Assembly: GCF_900636965.1 (NCBI RefSeq)
Contig: NZ_LR134331.1
Span: forward strand, 2,418,001-2,482,000
Direction of reading: 5' to 3'
Source: Lacticaseibacillus rhamnosus
GTDB taxonomy: Bacteria > Bacillota > Bacilli > Lactobacillales > Lactobacillaceae
DNA length: 64,000 nucleotides
The position numbers and the translations under genes are program-made. The notes under the pieces are model-generated. The model was not told the DNA's origin. It did not search any database and saw only the letters and a list, made by a program, of their open reading frames with translations. Below, piece by piece: positions 36,817 to 44,105 of this stretch (positions are counted from its first letter, which is position 1; each line of letters starts with the position of its first letter).

Positions 36817-37056
36817 TAAAATTACCTCCTTGTATTTGTAAGAAACTACTCGCCAGTTGATCCAAAAGTCTTTGTTATGGATATTGTGGCGATAAAATGC
36901 TCATCTACCGCACAACTTTTTGCAAATACAACCATGGAGTCATCAGCGGCATGCCTGGATTAAAGTCACTTGACCTTCACCATCGAAATTCTGCTACTTG
37001 GTTTGTACGGCAGCATTACAGCGTACAGCTTAGGCATTGAACGGAACACTCAAAGT

Positions 37057-37248
37057 TTAAGCGTAGGTAATAAACCAGATGGCATTCAAAATATAAGCAC
37101 GTTTAAAGGCTATCTGATGCTCACTGTCGAGATATTTATCATTCCAAACGCGATAGTGACCATCTTTTTTACAGCACGTATATACCAAAACACCTAATAG
37201 ATATACCAAGATAAACGTAGCTAACATTAAAAGATTTATCTTATTCAT
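37057..37248 (-). CDS. Small membrane protein, probable immunity
   Basis: 63 residues: TM about 4-24, a cytoplasmic basic stretch with a CC pair, and a second hydrophobic end (AYILNAIWFITYA). It starts 37 nt after the bacteriocin gene at 37285-37470 on the same strand, with a weak RBS. Small two-helix proteins directly after class IIb peptide genes are commonly immunity proteins. Confidence 0.55.
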   Translation of the reverse strand: MNKINLLMLATFILVYLLGVLVYTCCKKDGHYRVWNDKYLDSEHQIAFKRAYILNAIWFITYA

Positions 37249-37284
37249 ACGTTTGCCCGTTCGAGTGCCTATTCATCCCGGATA

Positions 37285-37470
37285 CTAATTGCCGTTAAGT
37301 TTGTCAACAATCTCTTTGGCAGGACCAATGGCTGGCGCAAACATGGCGCCTTCAGCCCAAGAACGCGCGGTTGAACCAATGGCCTTCCCGATAAAGGTCC
37401 ACAGATTACCATTATCGCCACCAGAAATACTTGCCAAATCAGCCGTGTTTAAAGTTTTTAAATGATCCAT
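37285..37470 (-). CDS. Double-glycine class IIb-type bacteriocin precursor
   Basis: 61 residues. The leader is MDHLKTLNTADLASISGG; the mature peptide is 43 residues with GxxxG (GKAIG) and GxxxA (GAMFA) helix-contact motifs, a Trp near the start (NLWTFIG) and a lysine-containing tail. This is the pattern of two-peptide bacteriocin components. GGAGGAAG precedes the ATG. It lies about 60 nt downstream of another double-glycine peptide gene and 335 nt downstream of a LytTR box. Confidence 0.85.
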   Translation of the reverse strand: MDHLKTLNTADLASISGGDNGNLWTFIGKAIGSTARSWAEGAMFAPAIGPAKEIVDKLNGN

Positions 37471-37529
37471 GTTCTTCCTCCTTTTTCCTTTATGAGCCTT
37501 TCAATCTATCTATCAGCCTAAATTATCAC

Positions 37530-37715
37530 TTAAGTCGCCACCTTAATTGGATGAACAATCGGCAGTTTATACTTAAATGCCGATTCGTAAGCTGGCGGAT
37601 GGCGTTCGTTTGGTGGATCCACACTGCAATTGGATAAAGGAACATTCCCACCGCTCGTCAATTCAAGCATTTTTCCCGAGATTTCCTTCAAAGCTAGTCC
37701 TGTTCGCATGGTCAT
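37530..37715 (-). CDS. Double-glycine precursor with an atypical mature peptide
   Basis: 61 residues. A leader-like region ALKEISGKMLELTSGG is followed by a 38-residue, proline-rich mature part with one cysteine (PLSNCSVDPPNERHPPAYE, then KLPIVHPIKVAT). It lacks the hydrophobic GxxxG core of normal class II peptides. AAAGGAGG lies 8 nt before the ATG, and the LytTR box at 37805-37834 is 90 nt upstream, so it is probably the first regulated gene of the peptide operon. It may be a pheromone, a new peptide type or a diverged partner of the next peptide. Confidence 0.65.
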   Translation of the reverse strand: MTMRTGLALKEISGKMLELTSGGNVPLSNCSVDPPNERHPPAYESAFKYKLPIVHPIKVAT

Positions 37716-37804
37716 CCCATTTTCCTCCTTTCCCTTTGTTAGAAGGACTTCCCTTCTTCCCCATCAATATAAAGTAGACAGCCAGGTTTGTGGGAATGAA
37801 TTTT

Positions 37805-37834
37805 TTAACGTCGATTTTTGCAAGAAAATCGTCG
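37805..37834 (-). promoter_or_regulatory. LytTR response-regulator box 2 (bacteriocin peptides)
   Basis: On the minus strand CGACGATTT, 12 nt, CGACGTTAA, with a 21-bp period. It lies 90 nt before the ATG of the 37530-37715 peptide gene. Confidence 0.7.
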
Positions 37835-37850
37835 TAAAAAACCTAATTTT

Positions 37851-37880
37851 GACGTTTATCGTTAAAAACCCGGCGATTAT
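37851..37880 (+). promoter_or_regulatory. Possible reverse-facing LytTR box
   Basis: On the plus strand GACGTTTAT, 12 nt, GGCGATTAT, again with a 21-bp period, next to box 2 but oriented the other way. No plus-strand gene follows, so it may be a chance match or a spare site. Confidence 0.35.
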
Positions 37881-37933
37881 TTGATATTGCCGCCTTCTCT
37901 TCAAAACTCAAGCAACTGCAACTGTATTTACTT

Positions 37934-38104
37934 TTACCCATGTCTTTTTCGCCACTGTGAGCATCCAGTCTTAAGCCAACTTAGAAAGGCGATTAGGCTC
38001 GCGGCCAGCATGTGCATCCATTCGCCGGGGAAATGATGACAAACTGCACACATATAACCGACAATAAATGTTAATAAGCAGCGCCAAAATCTTTTTTGAT
38101 TCAC
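37934..38104 (-). CDS. Small membrane protein, coupled (GTG start)
   Basis: 56 residues from a GTG that overlaps the preceding stop codon (GTGA), a clear coupling signal. Hydrophobic segments at about 9-21 and 28-41 with several cysteines (CLLTFIVGYMCAVCHHF). The longer frame to 38197 would overlap the previous gene deeply and is rejected. Probably an immunity or accessory protein of the bacteriocin locus. Confidence 0.6.
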   Translation of the reverse strand: MNQKRFWRCLLTFIVGYMCAVCHHFPGEWMHMLAASLIAFLSWLKTGCSQWRKRHG

Positions 38105-38286
38105 GCGCTCTTCTGCTTTTCCTCCCGCTCGCTTAACAGCATTAACAACGTCATCAAAATCAACATTGGCGTCACAAAACTCCCATGATTGGTCCACCCA
38201 ATTGCCGATGTGACCGTATAAATGGCAAAAATAATGGTAGCGATTATCAACCCATAATCGACTAGTTTAGTCAGTCGCGTAGACAT
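38101..38286 (-). CDS. Small membrane protein of the bacteriocin locus
   Basis: 61 residues from the ATG at 38286, with AAGGAG upstream; the longer frame to 38442 runs into the CPBP gene and is rejected. Two TM segments (about 8-30 and 37-52) and a charged tail (SEREEKQKSA). Lies 49 nt after the CPBP gene and is coupled to the next gene. A role in immunity is inferred from position. Confidence 0.65.
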   Translation of the reverse strand: MSTRLTKLVDYGLIIATIIFAIYTVTSAIGWTNHGSFVTPMLILMTLLMLLSEREEKQKSA

Positions 38287-38335
38287 CGTTTTTCTCCTTA
38301 AACTCGTTCTATCATAATTGATACATACAGCCAGT

Positions 38336-39142
38336 TTACGAATGCGACAATCGTGCCAGAAACTTTTCATTGTTTTGGCCACGGCGAAAAAGTCGCAGTG
38401 CAATCGCCAGGTAAATCCCGGCAATAAGGAATGCGTGAACAATCGTCATCGTTATAGCGTTGGGATCACTAGGCGCTTCTTTCGGATACGGTCCACTAAC
38501 CAAAGTGATAACAAAATCAATCAAAAAGTGGATCAATATTGGCATAAGCAACGATCCGTAACGAATATAAAGTGCTGCAAAAATAGCCCCCATGCCAAAT
38601 GCCTGGATCACTTGGGCAATTGTTATCACAAGCCCTTGAGCAGGCAAATTACTCAGGTGAGCCAATGAAAAAACAAGACTGCTTAACCCTATGCAAAATA
38701 AGAGTTGGTATTTGGCATGGCGATGATGGGCAACATAAAACGCCCGAATCAACCCGCCAAGCATGACGCCACGAAACAAATACTCTTCGGGAACAGCGGC
38801 AATAGTACCAATCACAGCTGCTTGCAAGACGTCAATCGGTGTTCGATTTGTAACCGTGAACCAAGCGATAAGTATAAAGAGCAGTCCCCAAATGATAACT
38901 GGCTTCAATCGTGGTCGACTAAGTGTCACTTTTAAGACGATAACTTGTTTCAGTAACAGCCAATTAAGTGCGATCATCACCAGTAAAATGATGGCTTTAA
39001 ATAAGATATTCCCAGCCCAGAAGTCCAATTTCAGCGTGTAAACTGCTGGAATTAAAAGCAGCTGGCTGATTAGCACAACCAAAAGCAAGATATATAAAAC
39101 GCAAAATCCTGGCGACAATAGCAAATGACGTTTTCTTTCCAT
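38336..39142 (-). CDS. CPBP-family intramembrane protease-like protein (Abi/PlnI-type)
   Basis: 268 residues with about eight TM segments. The three CPBP motifs are complete: EEYLFRG (EExxxR), FSLAHLSN (FxxxH) and HFLIDF. CPBP proteins in bacteriocin loci (for example PlnI, SkkI) give immunity in a way that depends on these residues. A LytTR box lies 96 nt upstream, placing it in the induced regulon. First gene of a unit with two small membrane proteins. Confidence 0.88.
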   Translation of the reverse strand: MERKRHLLLSPGFCVLYILLLVVLISQLLLIPAVYTLKLDFWAGNILFKAIILLVMIALNWLLLKQVIVLKVTLSRPRLKPVIIWGLLFILIAWFTVTNRTPIDVLQAAVIGTIAAVPEEYLFRGVMLGGLIRAFYVAHHRHAKYQLLFCIGLSSLVFSLAHLSNLPAQGLVITIAQVIQAFGMGAIFAALYIRYGSLLMPILIHFLIDFVITLVSGPYPKEAPSDPNAITMTIVHAFLIAGIYLAIALRLFRRGQNNEKFLARLSHS

Positions 39143-39237
39143 TTATCCACCTTCACTCGCACGTTTCAATGCAACGCAGCTTCGATATCGCTACCCACAA
39201 TATACCGAGGCTGCGCATGTTACGGATCATTAACTTT

Positions 39238-39267
39238 TAAACGTCGGGTTTTCGCCGATAATCGTTG
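39238..39267 (-). promoter_or_regulatory. LytTR response-regulator box 3 (CPBP operon)
   Basis: On the minus strand CAACGATTA, 12 nt, CGACGTTTA; 96 nt before the CPBP start codon. The spacer contains GGCGAAAA as in boxes 1 and 4. Confidence 0.75.
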
Positions 39268-39392
39268 TATTTTGAAACTTGACAACGCGTTAATCGTCCC
39301 CATTTCCGAAAAGGTTTGCCAATGGAGGCGCACTTGCTGACTATTTACTGACTGCCCCACAGTTGCACGATCCTGAAAATGCCGTAAGCAAA

Positions 39393-39442
39393 ATCGCCTC
39401 ATCCAATACCAACGCGCCAACGTTAGTCTTGAATGAGGCGAT
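39393..39442 (-). terminator. Terminator after the Rrf2 gene
   Basis: ATCGCCTCAT pairs with ATGAGGCGAT; on the minus strand it is followed by TTTTGC, 20 nt past the stop codon. Confidence 0.75.
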
Positions 39443-39462
39443 GAAAAGTTAGATTTCGATTT

Positions 39463-39903
39463 TTACGCTTCTGCGGCTTCAGCCAAATCAGCAATGCTCG
39501 TCTGCTTTAGCACTTGCACCATAGCATCTTCGGCTCGGTTTAGAACGTTGGTGCTTGCTGTTAACCAACTCGTGACGCGCTCGCCGTTGACAAACGCGGC
39601 CGGATCGATTTCCTGATGAAGCTTAAATAACGGCGCCGTCCCTTCAATTGCCGTTAAGATCTCATAAACTGTAATCGTTTGTGGCGTTTTGGCTAATCGC
39701 AAACCGCCATTGAGACCGGTTTTCGACGTTAAAATACCACTTTTTTTAAGTGTGGACGAAATTTTTTTAATGCTAGGAACCGGAATGTTTAGCATTTCGG
39801 AAATCTTTTGAATCGATAAATAGTCTTCATGTTGTGCTTGGGACTTTGCGTTGACGTAGGCCGTGATTTCAAGTGCTTGCGAAAATGCGACTGAAAAAGC
39901 CAT
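39463..39903 (-). CDS. Rrf2-family transcriptional repressor
   Basis: 146 residues with the Rrf2 winged helix: SIQKISEMLNIPVPSIKKI, then ILTSKTGLNGGLRLAK. No cysteine trio for an iron-sulphur cluster is present, as in YwnA-type Rrf2 proteins that respond to stress molecules. GGGAGG precedes the ATG. A palindrome overlaps its promoter, and a near copy lies before the MFS gene just upstream, so it likely represses both. Confidence 0.9.
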   Translation of the reverse strand: MAFSVAFSQALEITAYVNAKSQAQHEDYLSIQKISEMLNIPVPSIKKISSTLKKSGILTSKTGLNGGLRLAKTPQTITVYEILTAIEGTAPLFKLHQEIDPAAFVNGERVTSWLTASTNVLNRAEDAMVQVLKQTSIADLAEAAEA

Positions 39904-39930
39904 CGAATATACCTCCCATTAAACGATTGT

Positions 39931-39946
39931 GTATATTCTATTATAC
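39931..39946. promoter_or_regulatory. Rrf2 operator, copy 1
   Basis: GTATATTCTATTATAC, an inverted repeat (GTATA/TATAC) over the TATAAT of the rrf2-like gene. It shares GTATATTC and TTATAC with the copy at 41415. Confidence 0.65.
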
Positions 39947-39957
39947 CAATGATACCG

Positions 39958-41385
39958 TTACTTGGCGGCTTTTTCTGCCGGAATAATGAGCGTGACGACA
40001 AGTATCAGGCCAACAATGGTCATGCCGACGCCAATCAACATTGCCTGTCCGAATACATCCGCAATCTTAGTTAAGCTGCTAGTTGACGCCGCAAAGATTG
40101 CCAGTCCTAAAGCGCCGCCAAATTGTCGGGCGGTGTTGTAGACGCCTGATGCAGCTCCCGAAATTTCCGGCCGAATTCTAGCCAAACCTGAAGTAGCGAG
40201 TGTGGCAAATGCCAGCGCGAATCCTACCGCAAATCCGAGTGTCCCAAGTAACAAAAACCAGTAATTGGCAAACCGTGATGCCACTGCCAGTTCAGCCAAT
40301 GAAAGTAGCACCGTGACAAATCCGAAGATCATGACCTTTGAATTACGCCACCGATCAACGAAGGTCCGGGCCTTGACTGCCACAATGAAGAGTAAGATGG
40401 CCATTGGCACCATGCCTAATGCAGTCATAAATGGCGTTAATCCTAAGACGCCTTGCATAAACTGAGGTGTGTAGAACCAAAAGCCGATTGCAGCGGCACT
40501 AAACAACAGAGAACTGACATAAGAAGCCATCCGTTCCCTATCCGTAAAGATTTCCAGTGGCATTGTCGGGTGGGCAACGCGACCTTGACTAGCAATGAAT
40601 GCAACCCAAAGAACTGCTGAAATCAGCAACGTGGGGATTGGCCATGGACTGCCATCTAACCCATATGAGATTGAAGTCATCGCTAATACTGACAAGATCG
40701 TACCAATCCAGTCAATCTTTCCGGTTTGGCGTTTTGCACTAGGTAAATATCTTGCCGCAATACCAACCATGATTAATGCGATCGGACCATTCATGTAGAA
40801 ACCGACCCGCCATGACGCAAACGTTGCAAAGAAGCCGCCAATGACTAAACCAACCGCTGCACCGGCTCCAATGACGGAAGCATAGTAGCCGATTGCCCGC
40901 TGTCGTGCTTTTCCTTGAAAGGTGTCTGTTAACAAAGCCAAACAGTTCGGTGCAAGAATGGCCGCGCCCACGCCTTGAACAGCGCGAAAGCTAATCATGA
41001 CAAGCGCATTGGTAGCTGCCCCGACTGCCAGACTGCCAACTCCGAAAATAGCTAAACTCGCAATGAATAATGGTTTGCGTCCGTAAATATCGCCTAATTT
41101 ACCGCCTACTAGCATCAGCCCAGCATAAGTTAGCGCATAGGCCACCTGCACCCAAGACAACGCGCCAGCATTCAAATGCAATTGTGCCGCCATTTTAACG
41201 GTACCCGTGTAAACAATCGATGTGTCAAGCACACCTAGAAAAGCCCCAATCAGTGCCAGCCCTAAAATAATGATTTGAGTCGCTGACATGCGCTGCGATT
41301 GGGTGATTGCCGCATCTGTTTCCTCAATGACGGTGTCGTCAGCCAGGCCATCATTGATTAATTCCTTGTCTTCTTCTTTGCTCAT
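39958..41385 (-). CDS. MFS multidrug transporter, DHA2 (EmrB/QacA) family
   Basis: 475 residues with about 14 TM segments. Motif A is GGKLGDIYGRKP and motif C-like GAGAAVGLVIGG occurs in the fifth helix. The start has AAGGGG upstream. The promoter is TTGCCA, 17 nt, TATACT with an 8-bp palindrome across it. The Rrf2 gene follows after 54 bp. Predicted proton-driven export of a lipophilic or cationic compound, induced when Rrf2 leaves the operator. Confidence 0.92.
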   Translation of the reverse strand: MSKEEDKELINDGLADDTVIEETDAAITQSQRMSATQIIILGLALIGAFLGVLDTSIVYTGTVKMAAQLHLNAGALSWVQVAYALTYAGLMLVGGKLGDIYGRKPLFIASLAIFGVGSLAVGAATNALVMISFRAVQGVGAAILAPNCLALLTDTFQGKARQRAIGYYASVIGAGAAVGLVIGGFFATFASWRVGFYMNGPIALIMVGIAARYLPSAKRQTGKIDWIGTILSVLAMTSISYGLDGSPWPIPTLLISAVLWVAFIASQGRVAHPTMPLEIFTDRERMASYVSSLLFSAAAIGFWFYTPQFMQGVLGLTPFMTALGMVPMAILLFIVAVKARTFVDRWRNSKVMIFGFVTVLLSLAELAVASRFANYWFLLLGTLGFAVGFALAFATLATSGLARIRPEISGAASGVYNTARQFGGALGLAIFAASTSSLTKIADVFGQAMLIGVGMTIVGLILVVTLIIPAEKAAK

Positions 41386-41411
41386 ATGAGATGCCCCTTT
41401 CTATGGTTCAC

Positions 41412-41434
41412 TTAGTATATTCCGTTTATACTAA
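41412..41434 (-). promoter_or_regulatory. Promoter with Rrf2 operator, copy 2
   Basis: The perfect inverted repeat TTAGTATA/TATACTAA lies between and over the -35/-10 elements (minus-strand TTGCCA, 17 nt, TATACT) of the MFS gene. Confidence 0.7.
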
Positions 41435-41462
41435 TATGGCAAATCTTTTTTAAGCAAAAAAA

Positions 41463-41494
41463 CCACGTGTTCCTTAATTCTATGGAAACACGCG
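41463..41494 (-). terminator. Intrinsic terminator
   Basis: On the minus strand CCGCGTGTTTCC and GGAACACGTGG form a stem followed by T7, after the immunity-like gene at 41558-41890. Confidence 0.8.
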
Positions 41495-41557
41495 GCTACA
41501 AGCGAATTCTTTTCGGGCCGGTTACTGGAATCAGACCATGGCTTGGGCAACAACTGT

Positions 41558-41890
41558 CTAAATAATAAAGTGCGGCCCGCCTACCTGACTCAATTCGCCA
41601 TGAATGTCATTTTCCATAAAGTCTTTTACCGCCTGCCACCACTGATTGGCCTCCGCTGAAAGTTTCATTCCTTGCAAGCCGATTAATCGCGTAAACCGTG
41701 CGTATAGTCGCGACAAGGCGTAATCTGCGGCTCGATTCTTGAGCACATTAGGCCGCTTTAAAATATCTAAGGCCTCATCTACAACTTCCTGTGCTTCTGT
41801 CTCCATCAGGCCACCACTAGCCGCTTGTTTCAGACTCAGGTTTAATCCGGTCAAAATAAACAGAATCTGATTTCGTTGCACCATATTCAT
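41558..41890 (-). CDS. Bacteriocin immunity-like protein under LytTR control
   Basis: 110 residues, helical, no TM. The helix block YALSRLYARFTRLIGLQGMKL resembles EntA-type immunity proteins. TGGAGG lies 7 nt before the ATG. A LytTR box of near-consensus sequence lies 107 nt upstream, so it should be induced together with the bacteriocins even though it is 4 kb away from the peptide genes. Family call is tentative; regulon membership is well supported. Confidence 0.65.
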   Translation of the reverse strand: MNMVQRNQILFILTGLNLSLKQAASGGLMETEAQEVVDEALDILKRPNVLKNRAADYALSRLYARFTRLIGLQGMKLSAEANQWWQAVKDFMENDIHGELSQVGGPHFII

Positions 41891-41996
41891 GAGTGATCCT
41901 CCATGTCTGGTCGATAAGTGTTTGCATTAAGATAGCGTTTTCTTGAATTGCTAACTGCAATATACCAAATTTATCAAGCTTCAGGTCAAACTTTCG

Positions 41997-42026
41997 ATAA
42001 ACGTAGCCTTTTCGCCGATTAACGTT
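41997..42026 (-). promoter_or_regulatory. LytTR response-regulator box 4 (immunity gene)
   Basis: On the minus strand AACGTTAAT, 12 nt, TACGTTTAT; 107 nt before the ATG at 41890. The spacer CGGCGAAAAGGC is almost the same as in box 1. Confidence 0.82.
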
Positions 42027-42180
42027 ATTGCGGACATGAATCGCCCGGTCCAAAGCGCATAGAAAAAGCCGTGGCGCATTAACCACGACTAATCGGAAGC
42101 GCGTATTTCAGCATAGTCGTAAAAAGGCCGAAATGACACAGTTCATCAGCATCGAACAAGCTCATATCCCATGCGGCTAA

Positions 42181-42522
42181 TTAATGCCCGCCACCCCAGA
42201 CAATCGGAATAGCAATCAGCCCAGCAGCCAGCGCCTGATCGCGATAACGCTTGGCATTGACTTGATCTGCTGGCACATCCGCCTTGATCGCATTGAAAAC
42301 GGCGATCATCTCGGCTGGAATCGTGTGATGAATGAGATAATACTTGGAAATATCATGCGATAGCTGGGTCACGACTGCGACATAAGCTGTTTTGTCCTCT
42401 GCATCTTCCAGTTGTTTCGCGTTGGATTCGATTATTTGCTTTAATTTGGCATCAGCTTTCACGGCCGGACTGCTATAGGCTTTACTCAACATTTCGAATA
42501 ACGCTTGTTTCTTGTCTGACAT
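42181..42522 (-). CDS. Bacteriocin immunity protein-like (Enterocin A immunity family)
   Basis: 113 residues from the ATG at 42522, where GGAGG lies 7 nt upstream; the longer frame to 42558 lacks an RBS. Helical, with KKQALFEMLSKAYSS at the start and SHDISKYYLIHHTIPAEM in the middle, similar in layout to the gene at 22720. The C-terminus (AAGLIAIPIVWGGGH) is hydrophobic. No LytTR box was seen before it. Probably protects against a class IIa-like peptide. Confidence 0.65.
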   Translation of the reverse strand: MSDKKQALFEMLSKAYSSPAVKADAKLKQIIESNAKQLEDAEDKTAYVAVVTQLSHDISKYYLIHHTIPAEMIAVFNAIKADVPADQVNAKRYRDQALAAGLIAIPIVWGGGH

Positions 42523-42651
42523 GACAGTGCCTCCTAAAACGATAGACCCTGCTACCATTGTACAGTTGCATCAAGGAATTTTTCCAGAGTATGCACCTGA
42601 ACGAGTCAAAAATCAAGCGCCATCTATTGCCACCTGAATTAGGAACGCAAC

Positions 42652-42681
42652 CAAAAAGGGCGCCTACAGGAAGTGCCCCTC
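42652..42681 (-). terminator. Probable terminator after the aldo/keto reductase
   Basis: On the minus strand GGGGC, 11 nt, GCGCCC followed by T5; short imperfect stem just after the stop codon. Confidence 0.5.
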
Positions 42682-42692
42682 TGTCTTGACCA

Positions 42693-43646
42693 TTACGGCA
42701 AATCGTTGCCAGCCGCGAAGTAAATGTCATACCATTCCTGCCGCGTCAAGGTAATATCGGCACCTTCTGCACTTTCTTTGATGTGTTCAGGATTCATTGA
42801 ACCGAGAATAACCTGAACGCCCACCGGATGCCGCAGTAACCACGCAACAGCGATCGCATTTTTATTCGTGTGATAATGATCGGCAACTTTTTGCAGCTCG
42901 TCATTTAATGCTTTGAACTTGGGACTGTCAATGAAGGTACCTTCAAACATCCCGTACTGGAACGGCGACCATGCCTGCAGGGTCATATGTTTGCGTTGCA
43001 GATATGGCAGCAAGCTCCCATCATGATCAACAGACCGGTCATCGGCCATGTTGGTATGCATGCCCGCATCAACCATGCCAGTGTGGGCCACGGAGAACTG
43101 AACTTGATCAATCAAAAGTTGTTGATGCAGGTTCTCTTGCAACAGCGCAATTTGTTCAGGATTGAAGTTAGAAACCCCAAAATGCCGCACCTTACCGCTT
43201 TGCTGCAATTCATCAAAAGCAGCCGCCACATCATCAACTTCCATCAATGGATCCGGACGATGCAGTAAAACCGAATCCAGATAGTCGATTTGCAAGCGCT
43301 GCAGAATGCTATCAACCGCTGACAATAGGTGTTCTTTGGAAAAGTCATACCGTTTGCCGAAAACCAAGCTGCCGTGTGAACGTTTTGGATCTACCACAAT
43401 CCCGATTTTAGACTGAATATACAACTGGTCACGGTTAACTTTAGCTTGCTTCAAAGCCTCGCCAAAAACCTCTTCCGACTTACCTTTACCATAAATATCC
43501 GCCGAATCGATGAAATCAATCCCATCGTCATAGGCGCTATCCAAAACCGAAGCCGCTTTTTCCGGAGACAAAACATTCATCCGCATAATTCCCAATGCAA
43601 CACTGGAAGCTTTCCAATTAGAACCACCTAATTGCACTTGTTTCAT
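42693..43646 (-). CDS. Aldo/keto reductase (YdhF-like)
   Basis: 317 residues. AKR tetrad: Asp and Tyr in DFIDSADIYGKGKSEE, Lys in IQSKIGI, His in VLLHRPDP. The C-terminal cofactor loop is VILGSMNPEHIKES. Shares the fold but little detail with the AKR at 23243. NADPH-dependent carbonyl reduction, substrate unknown. The RBS is AAAGGAG; a hairpin-repeat array begins 25 bp upstream of the start. Confidence 0.93.
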   Translation of the reverse strand: MKQVQLGGSNWKASSVALGIMRMNVLSPEKAASVLDSAYDDGIDFIDSADIYGKGKSEEVFGEALKQAKVNRDQLYIQSKIGIVVDPKRSHGSLVFGKRYDFSKEHLLSAVDSILQRLQIDYLDSVLLHRPDPLMEVDDVAAAFDELQQSGKVRHFGVSNFNPEQIALLQENLHQQLLIDQVQFSVAHTGMVDAGMHTNMADDRSVDHDGSLLPYLQRKHMTLQAWSPFQYGMFEGTFIDSPKFKALNDELQKVADHYHTNKNAIAVAWLLRHPVGVQVILGSMNPEHIKESAEGADITLTRQEWYDIYFAAGNDLP

Positions 43647-43670
43647 GACAGCAAAACTCCTTTCTTAGTG

Positions 43671-43914
43671 AGCGTGAGCCAGCGCGCTTAGGGGCCGGAG
43701 TGTAAGCGGCCTTGGGCGTGATGGCCGGGCTTTGGCCATTGCGACCAAGGTCCTTACACGCAGGCCCCTGCGCTGGCGAACGCGTTATAGCGTGAGCGCG
43801 AGCCGGCGCGCTTAGAAGTCGGAGTGTAAGTGGCCTCAGGCGTGATGGCCGGGCTTTGGCCATTGCGACTAAGGTCCTAACACGCAGACTTCTGCGCCGG
43901 GGAGCGCGTTATGG
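43671..43914. repeat. Two tandem hairpin-forming repeats, 124-bp period
   Basis: Unit 1 (GCGCGCTT at 43683) and unit 2 (43807) share most positions. Each unit is self-complementary: GTGTAAG...GCGTGATGGCC pairs with GGCCATTGCG...CTTACAC, with outer arms GGGGCC/GGCCCC in unit 1 and GAAGTC/GACTTC in unit 2 changing together. Units of the same type, in reverse orientation, form the array at 48740-49160. Confidence 0.85.
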
Positions 43915-44105
43915 TGAGTGTGCGCCGGCCACAACCCCCAGCGCCCACACTCCAATGCCACCTCAATTCTATCCCCTAAAGCCCACTTAAGGTCAAGATA
44001 ATATGAGAATTTCAATAAAACGACTTGTCAGCTGCTTTTGAGCGCGTTAATTTAAAGGTGATAACACTTATTTTTAATTAGCAGAAACTATCAGGAGGGT
44101 TCAAA

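Noticed and set aside
37190-37225. A single TACGTTTAT half-site on the minus strand
   Set aside because: It lies inside the 37057-37248 coding sequence and has no partner repeat at a 21-bp distance.
41817-42086. 89-codon minus-strand frame over LytTR box 4
   Set aside because: It overlaps the immunity-like gene in another frame and covers its promoter region.
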